Source: G963422745 sp965214285
GTDB lineage: Bacteria > Actinomycetota > Acidimicrobiia > Acidimicrobiales > Aldehydirespiratoraceae
Direction of reading: 5' to 3'
NCBI GenBank assembly: GCA_965214285.1
Contig: OZ243946.1
Span: 1,550,001-1,614,000, forward strand
Length of the DNA: 64,000 nucleotides
Shown: piece after piece, positions 17,051 to 25,479 of the stretch
Position numbering within the stretch: the stretch's first letter is position 1
How the letters are laid out: every line of letters starts with the position of its first letter
Program-made: the position numbers and the translations under genes
Notes under the pieces: model-generated
Told to the model about the DNA's origin: nothing
Database searches by the model: none
The model's input: the letters and a program-made list of their open reading frames with translations, nothing else

Positions 17051-19033
17051 GTGACCGACGCGGGCAACGACGATCCAGAAGATCCACTCCACGGGGCCGC
17101 GGTCGAAAGACCCGGCCCCGTCCGCGTCGGCGGCGAGGCTGGTGTGCTCAGCATCTCGGGCAGCGCCGGAGTCCCCGGCGAGCCTGGTGCTGCCGGCGGG
17201 TTCGCCATGTCCGAGCCGGTCCTGGCAAGCGGGGAGCCCGGGGCGCCCGGTCGGGGCATCCGGGTTGCCGTTGCGGTGCTCGTCGCCGCGCTGGCCGGCC
17301 TCGGCGGCTGTCTGCTGCTGGCCGACGGCGACGAGCCGCCCGCCGCTGCCGGCGGCGCCGACACGCCCAGCGAGGCCCTGGCCGGGATCGTCGAGGCGAT
17401 CCTCGCAGGCGACCCCGAGGCGGCCAGCGCTCTGCTGGAACCCGCCGAGAGCGCCTGGATCACAGGCGCCGGCCTGGACCCGATCGCAGAGCTCGCCCCG
17501 CTGACAGTGCTCGAAGGCGGCTCGTCGATAGCGGACCTAGCAGGTCGCAGCGTGGAGGCCATCGGCCTGCAGATCGACTCCGAGCCGCTGCGGCCCGGCC
17601 TGCAGAGCCTCTCGCTGAGCGTCGGCGGCTCGCTGCAGGGCACGGTGGACATCGCCAGGCTGCGGCCGGCCGCGGTGCTCAGCAGCTGGCTGCCCGTCGC
17701 CCGGCTCGATGACGCCGCCGTCCAGGCCGACCAGGCAGTCCAGGCCGGGCCGGTGCCGATCGTCGCCGTGCGGCGTGACGGCCGCTGGTACGTCAGCGTC
17801 TGGTACACCTTCGCCGAGCACGTCCGCACGATCAGCGGATCAGAGCTGCCCGATCGCTCCGAGCGGCCCCCGGCCATCGGGGCGGCGACGGTGGGCGAGG
17901 CGGCCGAGGCGGTCATGGAAGAGATGCTCGCCCTCGACGCCCGGCGGCTCGTCGGCATGCTCGACCCCACAGAGGCATCGGCCGTCTACGACTATGCGCC
18001 GCTGCTGCTCGGCGCGGCGGACGCCGCGGCCAACAGGGTGCTGGCCGAAAGGGAGGCCGACGAGTGGGCCTGGGAGGCTGCCGCCCTGCAGTCCGCGGTC
18101 AGCATCGACGGCGACGAAGCGCTGGTGACCCCGACACGCTTGGCGGTCCGCGGCGCGGGCAGCACGTCGCATGTGGAGATCGACTTCGGCCCCGACGGCC
18201 TGCGGGCTGCCCGCAGCGGCCTGGATTTCTGGGGCGAGCCTGTCGCTGTGGAGCTCAGCGCAGGCCGCGACGGCGCATGCGAGGTCGTCTTCGGCGACGG
18301 CACGCAGCCCGCCCAGCCTGGGGCGCCTGCTGCGGGCCATCCGCTGTGCTCGGCCGGCCTGGCGCTGCCGGGAACCATGGTGTTCCGCCAAGTCGACGAC
18401 AGGTGGTATCTGGCGCCTACCCGGTCGGCGCTGCGCAAGTCGCTCGGGCTCCTCGACCTGCTCGGCCTGACGGGCATGAACGAGGTGATCTCCGCCGCGC
18501 TCGCCGACGCCGGCCTACCGGCTGCGCCCGCGATCCTGGACCTGGACGCCGCGCCGGGCGGAGCTGTGGCAGGCCAACGGCTGCCGGCCGGCGACAGCGG
18601 CGGGCTGCTGGCGCCCGGGCTGGGCGAGCCGGACTGGGCCTACGCCATGAACAGCGCCGGCGAGGTCGAATACGAGATGTCGCAGTGGTTCCCCGGCGGC
18701 TTGGGCATCGACGCCGACTCGGGGATCTACGCCTATTTCGAGGCATCCGAGACCGGCTCGGGCGGCGCGGCCGTCGTGGTCCTGGAGACGGGCGGCGAAG
18801 CTGCCGCCACCGCTGTCGTGGCCGACCTTGCGGCCCGCGAGGGCAGCGAGCCCGTGGAGGGACTCGGCGGGCGGGCAACCCGGGTCGTCGACACGCTCGG
18901 CCCGCCGGTGCTGGTGGCCGTCGACGGGCCGCTGTTCGTGCTCGCCGGCAGCCTCGGCGCAGACGAGAGCACGGTCCGGGCGCTGTTCGAGGCCCAGCTC
19001 CGGAGCAGCGGTGCCGCTGCGACACAGCCGTGA
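17051..19033 (+). CDS. Membrane-anchored protein of unknown function
   Basis: I do not recognise a characterised family. The 660-residue product starts at GTG 17051, 33 bases after groEL. It has a Gly/Pro-rich cytoplasmic-type N-terminus of about 70 residues and one hydrophobic segment (about residues 70-95). That segment contains LGGC, which resembles a lipobox, but so long an N-terminus before a lipobox would be unusual. The exported remainder contains repeated domains of SxxIADLAG/LPDRSERPPAIG type and a C-terminal part resembling bacterial DUF3352-like cell-surface proteins. It may be an extracytoplasmic protein with no linked function. Confidence 0.6.
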   Translation: MTDAGNDDPEDPLHGAAVERPGPVRVGGEAGVLSISGSAGVPGEPGAAGGFAMSEPVLASGEPGAPGRGIRVAVAVLVAALAGLGGCLLLADGDEPPAAAGGADTPSEALAGIVEAILAGDPEAASALLEPAESAWITGAGLDPIAELAPLTVLEGGSSIADLAGRSVEAIGLQIDSEPLRPGLQSLSLSVGGSLQGTVDIARLRPAAVLSSWLPVARLDDAAVQADQAVQAGPVPIVAVRRDGRWYVSVWYTFAEHVRTISGSELPDRSERPPAIGAATVGEAAEAVMEEMLALDARRLVGMLDPTEASAVYDYAPLLLGAADAAANRVLAEREADEWAWEAAALQSAVSIDGDEALVTPTRLAVRGAGSTSHVEIDFGPDGLRAARSGLDFWGEPVAVELSAGRDGACEVVFGDGTQPAQPGAPAAGHPLCSAGLALPGTMVFRQVDDRWYLAPTRSALRKSLGLLDLLGLTGMNEVISAALADAGLPAAPAILDLDAAPGGAVAGQRLPAGDSGGLLAPGLGEPDWAYAMNSAGEVEYEMSQWFPGGLGIDADSGIYAYFEASETGSGGAAVVVLETGGEAAATAVVADLAAREGSEPVEGLGGRATRVVDTLGPPVLVAVDGPLFVLAGSLGADESTVRALFEAQLRSSGAAATQP

Positions 19034-19152
19034 GATCAGCCACAGCCGCGCTATTCGCGATGCCAGGCCCAATACCCTGTAAGTTGCCTGCTGGGACCGC
19101 CCGCGCCCGCGGGTGCTGACTCAAGCCGAGCGAACGGAGAGAGGATCAAGCG

Positions 19153-20196
19153 GTGACGTCGTCCGAGCCGATCATCTCCCGATCGGACACGCCTTCCCCC
19201 GTCGAGAGCAGCACCACCGTCGCGCCGAGCGCCTACGAGACCGTCGAGACCGGCGAGATCGCCCCGTCCGCCGGGGCTGCGCAACCGCTCGCCCAAGCCG
19301 CCCCGTCCGTCGAGGCTGCGAACAGCGCGCTGCCCGTCGAGGCTTCCGAGGGCGCCGCGGCAACCGCTGGGGCCCCGAACCGCTACGAGTATCTGCTGGT
19401 GATCGGCCCCGGTCGTTCAGGGAGCGACTTCCTGTACCGCAATCTCAAGGGCCATCCGCTGTTCGCCTGCCCCGAGATCAAGGAGGGCCACTACTACCAG
19501 TCGCAGGCGCGTTACGCCAAGATCCGCTCGGGGCTGCCCGCGGGCAAGATCCTGGCCGACGTAGCCAACCCGGCGTACGCCGATCCCGGCTTGCGCGGCG
19601 GCGTGGCGGGCATCCGCCGAAGCGGCGACCGCACGCTGATGGTGCTGCTGATGCGGCACCACCGCGACAGGGCCGCATCGATCGTCAGGTTCGACCGGGC
19701 CCGAGGCCGTCCCAGCGCCATGAGATCGATGCAGCACCGCAAGGAGACGGCCATGGCCAGGGGCCTGACCGTCCGCCATCTCGCAAGCATCTTCGACATG
19801 CCTGCCGACGTCGTGGTCATGGACTTCGACGCCCTCACGCACGACCCGGAGCTCGTGATGAAGGAGCTGAGTCGTTTGTGCGGCGGCCAGGCGCGTGCGG
19901 CAACAGTCCGCGAGGCGACAAACGTGAGCATGAAGGCCCGCTTCATCCCGCTGTCGGTGATCGCCTTCTGGATCGCCCGGGCCTTGAGAGCGCTCGGCAT
20001 GCGCAATCTGCTGCAACGTCTCAAGGATCAACGCCAGCTCAAGAGGATGATGTTCGTTCCCACTGACGAGCACATCGAGTTCTCCGAGAAGGAGCTGTGG
20101 GCAATGAATGCACAATGGCAGGTGTGCTGCGATTTCGTCGCCGCGAACACCGTGGAGACTGCGAGCGGGATTCGCATCAGACGGTCTCAGAGCTGA
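19153..20196 (+). CDS. Sulfotransferase-family protein
   Basis: This is a PAPS-dependent sulfotransferase-like protein. LVIGPGRSGSDFLYRNLKGHP (from about residue 80) is the 5'-phosphosulfate-binding loop (GxxRSGT-type). LLMRHHRDRAASIVRFDRAR corresponds to the 3'-phosphate-binding RxxxxRxxS region. The first 75 residues are Ser/Ala/Glu-rich and probably disordered. GTG 19153 has a GAGAGGA site nearby. A Wzx-like flippase starts four bases downstream, suggesting that the acceptor is a surface glycan or glycolipid. The acceptor is not predictable from sequence. Confidence 0.75.
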   Translation: MTSSEPIISRSDTPSPVESSTTVAPSAYETVETGEIAPSAGAAQPLAQAAPSVEAANSALPVEASEGAAATAGAPNRYEYLLVIGPGRSGSDFLYRNLKGHPLFACPEIKEGHYYQSQARYAKIRSGLPAGKILADVANPAYADPGLRGGVAGIRRSGDRTLMVLLMRHHRDRAASIVRFDRARGRPSAMRSMQHRKETAMARGLTVRHLASIFDMPADVVVMDFDALTHDPELVMKELSRLCGGQARAATVREATNVSMKARFIPLSVIAFWIARALRALGMRNLLQRLKDQRQLKRMMFVPTDEHIEFSEKELWAMNAQWQVCCDFVAANTVETASGIRIRRSQS

Positions 20197-20199
20197 GCC

Positions 20200-21687
20200 T
20201 TGGCCTTCGACGCTGAGCCTGCGAGCGGCAAAGACCTGAGCGGCGCAGGCAGCGACGGCCCTCACGACACAGATCCCGAGAGCGCAAGACGCGGCGGCGG
20301 CGAGGATCCTGCCGATGGCGGTGCCCGCCACGGTGACTCCAGGACCGGCGGCAGCGATCTCGTCTTCGCCTACCTGCCCCAGGTCTGGGTCTACACCGTG
20401 GGTCTCTTCAGCTACTCGGTCCTTACCCGCGTGCTGGAGCCCGAGGGCATGGGGGCCTACGCCACATGCACGGTGTTCGTGCTCTTGCTGGCCCAGCTGT
20501 TCCTGCTGGGCTCGGAGATCGGCACCCAGTACTTCATGGTGTCCAAGCAGATCACGATCGACGAGGCCTCCACCCTCAACATCATCTACGCAACCGTGGG
20601 GGCGACCCTGGCGGTGCTGTGCGGCTATGCGCTCGTCCGCACCGACGTGGGGTTCCTCAGCCACCTGTTCGGCCAGGCGCCCGCGGAGACGTTGTACCTG
20701 TCGCTGGTGATGATGCTTCCCCTGTCGATCGGCGTCTCGCTTTCCATTCAACTGTCGGGCCTGCGGCGCTTCGATCTGCTGGCCCGCACGCAGCTGATGC
20801 GCACGGTCACTGTTGCCGTGTCGGTGGTCGTTCTGGTCTGGATCCTGGACATCGGCGTCAACGGCGGCATTATCGCCCTGACGCTCAGCCACTTCGTGAC
20901 CGTCACGGTGTTGTTCTGGGATCTGAGACGCGAGTACAAGACCCGGCCGCGCATCCCCGAGAGGCGCTGGTTCGGCCGTACCCTGGGCTATGGGCTCAAG
21001 GCTCAGCCCTTCAACCTCGGCATCAACCTAGAGCGGCGGATGGGCATCATCGGGCTCGGCCTGGTTGCCAGCGGCGTGGAGGTCGGCCTGTTCGCAGTGG
21101 CGATCAGCCTGTTCGGCCGCCTCGCCGAGCTGCCCCACATAGTCGGCAACGTGGCCTATCCACGGCTCTTCGCAGACAGCGGGGAAGTGGACGAGACAGG
21201 CGAGAGGGCCTCGACGATGGGCACCTGGCTGCGACTGACCGGCGGAACCATGACTCTGCTGGTGGCGATGCTGTTCCCTCTCGTCTGGCCCGCCATCTTC
21301 ATTCTCAACGGCAGAAAATACCTCGACGTCGTCCCCTCCCTGTGGATCCTCGCGCCCGGTCTGGTTGCGCTGGCCCTGGCCTCGCTTCTAGTGCCCTGGT
21401 TCAACAGCATCTCCAAGCCCGCCGTGGCCTCGTGGGCGATGGGCGCTGGCGTCCTGGCCCACCTGCTGTGCCTGGTGATCCTGCTGCCCCGCATCGGGCT
21501 CGAAGGAGCGGCGATTGCGCTCACCGTGGGGGCGTCGTGTCGCACGCTGGTTCTGGCGACACTGTTCCACCGGCTGACCGGCCTCGGTCTCCGGGCGGTC
21601 TGGATGCCCCACCGAGGCGACATCGCCTACCTGCGAGCCACGCTTCGCAACGCGCGCAGCGTGGTCCCCATCCGCAAGGCGCACTGA
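20200..21687 (+). CDS. Oligosaccharide flippase (Wzx/MATE-like)
   Basis: This is a polytopic membrane protein with about a dozen to fourteen hydrophobic segments, organised as in polysaccharide-biosynthesis (Wzx) exporters. SYSVLTRVLEPEGMGAYATC resembles the family's first helices (normally GxxxxxRxLGPxxxGxYA). The predicted start is TTG 20200, four bases after the sulfotransferase stop. A hydrophilic N-terminus of about 45 residues precedes the first helix, so the true start could be later. It probably moves a lipid-linked glycan across the membrane, but no glycosyltransferases are adjacent. Confidence 0.78.
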   Translation: MAFDAEPASGKDLSGAGSDGPHDTDPESARRGGGEDPADGGARHGDSRTGGSDLVFAYLPQVWVYTVGLFSYSVLTRVLEPEGMGAYATCTVFVLLLAQLFLLGSEIGTQYFMVSKQITIDEASTLNIIYATVGATLAVLCGYALVRTDVGFLSHLFGQAPAETLYLSLVMMLPLSIGVSLSIQLSGLRRFDLLARTQLMRTVTVAVSVVVLVWILDIGVNGGIIALTLSHFVTVTVLFWDLRREYKTRPRIPERRWFGRTLGYGLKAQPFNLGINLERRMGIIGLGLVASGVEVGLFAVAISLFGRLAELPHIVGNVAYPRLFADSGEVDETGERASTMGTWLRLTGGTMTLLVAMLFPLVWPAIFILNGRKYLDVVPSLWILAPGLVALALASLLVPWFNSISKPAVASWAMGAGVLAHLLCLVILLPRIGLEGAAIALTVGASCRTLVLATLFHRLTGLGLRAVWMPHRGDIAYLRATLRNARSVVPIRKAH

Positions 21688-21720
21688 GCCCGCCGCCGGG
21701 CGCGCTGCTCGCAGCCCTTC

Positions 21721-21759
21721 CCGGCTCGCTCCCTGCCGGCTGGCTCCCTGCCGGCTGGC
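21721..21759 (+). repeat. 15-bp tandem repeat between the flippase and the small ORF
   Basis: CCGGCTSGCTCCCTG occurs at 21721-21735 and 21736-21750, with a partial third copy (CCGGCTGGC) to 21759. The stretch is noncoding; a hairpin-forming role is possible but not evident. Confidence 0.75.
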
Positions 21760-21805
21760 ATCTCTCGGGCAAGGAGGCTCTGGGCAGCCGGCTAGGATGC
21801 AGCGC

Positions 21806-21955
21806 ATGGAGCGCCCGCCGCCGGATCCCGAGAAGCTGCTCGCCCACTGGGAGGAGTGGGAGCGGGGCGAGACCCCGCCAGGTCGGGTGATGAGCAGCCT
21901 CAAGACAGGCGGCCTGCGCGAGCTGCTCCGCCGGCTGGCCGAGTCGGGCTCCTGA
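21806..21955 (+). CDS. Small acidic/basic helical protein, 49 residues
   Basis: ATG 21806 is preceded by AGGA eight bases upstream; an in-frame ATG at 21797 is an alternative. The product (MERPPPDPEKLLAHWEEWER...) is amphipathic and helical, with WEEWERGETPPGRV and LKTGGLRELLRRLAE. The regular composition looks like a real short conserved protein, but I cannot verify homologues. The 3' two thirds overlap, in another frame, the open upstream part of the NUDIX gene, so only one of the two is likely coding there. I prefer this one. Confidence 0.55.
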   Translation: MERPPPDPEKLLAHWEEWERGETPPGRVMSSLKTGGLRELLRRLAESGS

Positions 21956-22824
21956 GGGACGCGGGCCGGCTGCCTGGCCGGGGCGGCGCCCAGCGAGCCG
22001 GCGGTTCGCCTGGCAGGGGCGGCGCCCAGCGCATTCCCCGTCCGCCGACGGCCCGAGCCGGCGGGCCCGCGCCGTGGTCCGGGCTCAGCGACGAGCAGCG
22101 CCGCCTGAGCCTCGACTCCGTCGTCGACGCCCTGGCGACGGCAGCGCCGCTGCCGCTGCGAGGCAGGCCCGTCCCAGGTGCCCGCCAGGCCGCAGTGCTG
22201 GTGGTCCTCTACCCCGACACTGTGCCTGCCCCCGAGCCTGCCGAGAGCCGATCCGGCCCCGAGGGCGCTGCGCCGCCGGGCTCGGGAGGCAGCGAGACGG
22301 CCCACGTGCTGTTGACCCGGCGAGCGGCCGGCCTGCGCAGCCATGCCCACGAGGTCTCGTTTCCCGGCGGCCATGTCGACGCCGGCGACGCTGATCTCTA
22401 CGGGGCCGCCTTGCGGGAGGCCCACGAGGAGATCGGGCTCGACCCGGCCTCGGTGCGAGAGGCAGGCATGCTCGGCCGCTACGCCACGTTCTCCTCGGCG
22501 ACGCTGATCCACCCGTTCGTCGCCGTCTGCGACACGGTGCCCGAGGTGCACGTCGCCTCGCCGGCGGAGGTGGAGGCGATCATCGCGGTGTCGCTTGCGG
22601 AGCTGCTGGCCGACGATGCCTGGCGGGAGGAGATCTGGCCCTTCCCGCCGGCCGGCGAGGAGCGGGCCGTGACCTTCTTCGAGGTGCCCGGCGACACCAT
22701 CTGGGGCGCCACCGCCGCCATGCTGCGCGACCTGCTCAGCGTCGCCACCGCAGGCATCGACGCAGCAGGCACCGCCGGCGCAAGCGCCGACGCGATCACC
22801 GTGCCCACGGCCCGTGAGCGCTGA
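21856..22824 (+). CDS. NUDIX hydrolase, CoA-pyrophosphatase (NudL) type
   Basis: The UPF0035/NudL signature is clear: LLTRRAAGLRSHAHEVSFPG followed by the NUDIX box GGHVDAGDADLYGAALREAHEEIGL. These enzymes cleave CoA or related dinucleotides to phosphopantetheine and 3',5'-ADP. The N-terminus is uncertain: the frame is open from GTG 21856, but the first 75 residues are Arg/Gly/Pro-rich, overlap the small helical ORF and contain a 36-bp duplication. Homology begins near SLDSVVDALA (about 22108), and no ATG/GTG/TTG lies in frame just before it, so the real start may be an unusual codon. The C-terminal 25 residues are Ala-rich. Confidence 0.75.
   Translation: MGAGRDPARSGDEQPQDRRPARAAPPAGRVGLLRDAGRLPGRGGAQRAGGSPGRGGAQRIPRPPTARAGGPAPWSGLSDEQRRLSLDSVVDALATAAPLPLRGRPVPGARQAAVLVVLYPDTVPAPEPAESRSGPEGAAPPGSGGSETAHVLLTRRAAGLRSHAHEVSFPGGHVDAGDADLYGAALREAHEEIGLDPASVREAGMLGRYATFSSATLIHPFVAVCDTVPEVHVASPAEVEAIIAVSLAELLADDAWREEIWPFPPAGEERAVTFFEVPGDTIWGATAAMLRDLLSVATAGIDAAGTAGASADAITVPTARER
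21972..22031 (+). repeat. 36-bp-period direct repeat in the NUDIX 5' region
   Basis: GCCTGGCMGGGGCGGCGCCC followed by AGCG occurs at 21972-21995 and 22008-22031, a 36-bp offset that keeps reading frame. The duplication makes the start of the NUDIX gene hard to place. Confidence 0.75.
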
Positions 22825-22923
22825 CGGCCCTGCGCTAGGCTCGCGCCTTTGGCGGCCCAGCGCCGAGGCCCCTTGTCGCACAGCAGTCCGAGCAGCCCTA
22901 CACCGCAGCGATCTGAGACCAAC

Positions 22924-23811
22924 GTGAGCGAGATCAAGATCGGGCGGGGCAAGACCGCCAGGCAGGCCTTCGGGCTCGACGACACGGCGATCGTGCCCAG
23001 CCGGCGCACCCGCGACACCCACGACGTGGACCTGTCCTGGAAGATCGACGCCTTCAAGCTGGGCCTGCCGCTGATCGCTGCGGGACTCGAGTCGCCGCTG
23101 TCGGATGACGACGCAGCAGCCGCAGGCGCCGCGGGCGCTCTGGCGCTGATCGACCTGGAGGCGCTGTGGGCCGAACACCCCGATGCCGCCCGGCTGCGGG
23201 CACGACTCGAGCCGCTGCGCGCAGGCGGCGCGCCGCTGGCGGCGAGCGTGTCGCCCAAGTCGGCGGCCGCCCTCGCCGATCACGCCCTCGCCGCCGAGGT
23301 CGACGTGCTGGTCATCCGCGGCGAGATCGTGTCCGCCGAGCACGTCAGCTCACAGACCGAGCCGCTCAACCTCAAGACCTTCATCCGCACGCTCGACATC
23401 CCGGTGATCGTCGGCGGCTGCGCCAGTTTCCATGCCGCCCTTCACCTGATGCGCACCGGCGCGGCGGGGGTGCTCGTCGGCGTGTCGCGGCCCGGGCTCG
23501 GGGTGGACGTGCCGCTGGCGACCGCCGTCGCCGATGCCCGGGCGGCTCGCGTCCGCCATCTGGACGAGACCTCGGTGTACTGCCACGTGATCGCCGCAGG
23601 CGGCATCGGCGACGGCGTGGCGCTGGCCAAGGCGCTGGCCATCGGGGCCGACGCCGCCATGGTCGACGCCTCGCTGCTGCTGCGCCCCGACGACCACGGC
23701 ATCGCAGAGATCGGCGGGGTCCTCAGGCGCTGCCTGGCCACCTGCGGCTACACCGACCCCAAGACCTTCCAGCGGGCCGAAGTCGTGGTCGCCCCCGGCG
23801 CCATCGGATGA
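22924..23811 (+). CDS. guaB3: GuaB3-family IMP dehydrogenase-related protein
   Basis: This belongs to the GuaB3 branch of the IMPDH/GMPR TIM-barrel family. GRGKTARQAFGLDDTAIVPSRRTRD is the family start, HVIAAGGIGDGVALAKALAIGADAAMV is the phosphate-binding segment, and RCLATCGYTDPKTFQRAEVVV is the family end. GTG 22924 gives about 295 residues, shorter than the roughly 370-380 I know for actinobacterial GuaB3; the central region is reduced. The stop overlaps the guaA ATG. It is probably a purine-nucleotide enzyme, but its exact reaction is less certain than that of GuaB. Confidence 0.82.
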   Translation: MSEIKIGRGKTARQAFGLDDTAIVPSRRTRDTHDVDLSWKIDAFKLGLPLIAAGLESPLSDDDAAAAGAAGALALIDLEALWAEHPDAARLRARLEPLRAGGAPLAASVSPKSAAALADHALAAEVDVLVIRGEIVSAEHVSSQTEPLNLKTFIRTLDIPVIVGGCASFHAALHLMRTGAAGVLVGVSRPGLGVDVPLATAVADARAARVRHLDETSVYCHVIAAGGIGDGVALAKALAIGADAAMVDASLLLRPDDHGIAEIGGVLRRCLATCGYTDPKTFQRAEVVVAPGAIG

Positions 23812-25367
23812 GCCCGCAGAGCCCCCCGGCCAGCGGCTTTGCCACGGTGCTGGTGGTCGACTTCGGCGCCCAGTACGCCCAGCTGATCGCCCGCCGGGTC
23901 CGCGAGGCCCACGTGTACTGCGAGATCGTGGCGCCGACGATCAGCGCGGCGGAGATCGCCGAGCGGTCAGCAGACGGCATCGTGCTCAGCGGCGGCCCGG
24001 CATCGGTGCACGTCGAGGGGGCGCCGTCGATCGACCCGGCCGTCTTCGACCTGGGCGTGCCGATCCTGGGCATCTGCTACGGCGCTCAGCTGATCGTTGC
24101 GCAGAACGGCGGTGTCGTCGACCGCACCGACCGCGGCGAGTACGGGCGCACCACCATGGCCGTGCACGGCGACGGCGGCTGCCTGCTCGCGGGCACGCCT
24201 GCCGAGCAGCCCGTGTGGATGAGCCATTTCGACGCCATCGTCACCACCCCGCCGGGCATGACCGCCACCGCATCCACCCCCGACGCCCCGGTGGCCGCCT
24301 TCGAGGATCGGGGCCGGGGCCTCTACGGCGTGCAGTTCCACCCCGAGGTGATCCACACCCCCCACGGGCGTCAGGTGTTCGAGCGTTTCCTGCACGACGC
24401 CTGTCGCATCGAGCCGGACTGGACCATGGCCTCGATCATCGACTCCGGAGTGGAGGCCGTGCGCGCCCAGGTCGGCGACGGGCGGGCCATCTGCGGTCTC
24501 TCCGGAGGCGTCGACTCAGCGGTGGCCGCGGCGCTCGTGCACCGTGCCATCGGCGACCGGCTCACCTGCGTGTTCGTCGACACCGGCCTGATGCGCCGCA
24601 ACGAGGGCGAGCAGGTGGTGGAGACGTTCCGCCGCCATCTGGGCCTGGAGCTGATCCACGTCGACGCCGGCGAGCGCTTCTTCGAGGCCCTGGCTCAGAT
24701 CACCGAGCCCGAGGCCAAGCGCAAGGCCATCGGCGAGCTGTTCATCCGGGTCTTCGAGGACGCCGAGGCGCAGGTCCGAGGCGCCGAGTACCTGGTGCAG
24801 GGCACGCTGTACCCGGATGTGATCGAGTCCGGCAGCGAGCACGCCGCCACCATCAAGAGCCACCACAACGTCGGCGGCATCCCCGCCGACATCGCCTTCG
24901 AGCTGGTGGAGCCGCTGCGCATGCTCTTCAAGGACGAGGTACGCCGGGTCGGCAGCGAGCTGGGCCTGCCTGATGAGATCGTGATGCGCCAGCCCTTCCC
25001 CGGTCCCGGCCTGGCGGTGCGGATCATCGGCGAGGTCACCCCCGACAAGGTGGCCACGCTCCAGCACGCCGATGCGATCGTGCGCGAGGAGCTGCGCATC
25101 GCCGGGCTGGAGCCGATGATCTGGCAGTCCTTCGCGGTGCTCGCCGACATCCGCACCGTCGGGGTGATGGGCGACGAGCGCACCTACGGCCATCCGGTGA
25201 TCATCCGGGCCGTCACCAGCGAGGACGCCATGACCGCCGACTGGGCTCGCATTCCCTACGACGTGCTGGAGTCGATGAGCGGGCGCATCATCGGCGAGGT
25301 GCCGGGCGTGAACAGGGTGGCCTACGACATCACCTCCAAGCCGCCGGGCACCATCGAATGGGAATGA
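23808..25367 (+). CDS. guaA: GMP synthase (glutamine-hydrolysing)
   Basis: GuaA aminates XMP to GMP. The N-terminal class I amidotransferase domain has the catalytic Cys in LGICYGAQL and the His/Glu in GVQFHPEV. The ATP-pyrophosphatase domain starts with GLSGGVDSAV. The C-terminal dimerisation region has QPFPGPGLAVRIIGE and ends with the standard KPPGTIEWE. ATG 23808 overlaps the guaB3 stop (ATGA). At 519 residues it is of normal length. Confidence 0.97.
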   Translation: MSPQSPPASGFATVLVVDFGAQYAQLIARRVREAHVYCEIVAPTISAAEIAERSADGIVLSGGPASVHVEGAPSIDPAVFDLGVPILGICYGAQLIVAQNGGVVDRTDRGEYGRTTMAVHGDGGCLLAGTPAEQPVWMSHFDAIVTTPPGMTATASTPDAPVAAFEDRGRGLYGVQFHPEVIHTPHGRQVFERFLHDACRIEPDWTMASIIDSGVEAVRAQVGDGRAICGLSGGVDSAVAAALVHRAIGDRLTCVFVDTGLMRRNEGEQVVETFRRHLGLELIHVDAGERFFEALAQITEPEAKRKAIGELFIRVFEDAEAQVRGAEYLVQGTLYPDVIESGSEHAATIKSHHNVGGIPADIAFELVEPLRMLFKDEVRRVGSELGLPDEIVMRQPFPGPGLAVRIIGEVTPDKVATLQHADAIVREELRIAGLEPMIWQSFAVLADIRTVGVMGDERTYGHPVIIRAVTSEDAMTADWARIPYDVLESMSGRIIGEVPGVNRVAYDITSKPPGTIEWE

Positions 25368-25479
25368 TCAGCGCGTTGGCTGCGGTTCCCCAGCCACGGA
25401 GGAGGGGGTCCGCGGGAGCCCCGGCCGCCACTTCACAAGAACCGAGAGGCCCCAGCGATGAGCGCGACCGGCAGGTGCC

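Noticed and set aside
25368..25479. Possible terminator or element between guaA and the hydrogenase operon.
   Set aside because: The only hairpin seen (GGCTG/CAGCC) is five base pairs with an eight-base loop and no T-run. Nothing else is supported.
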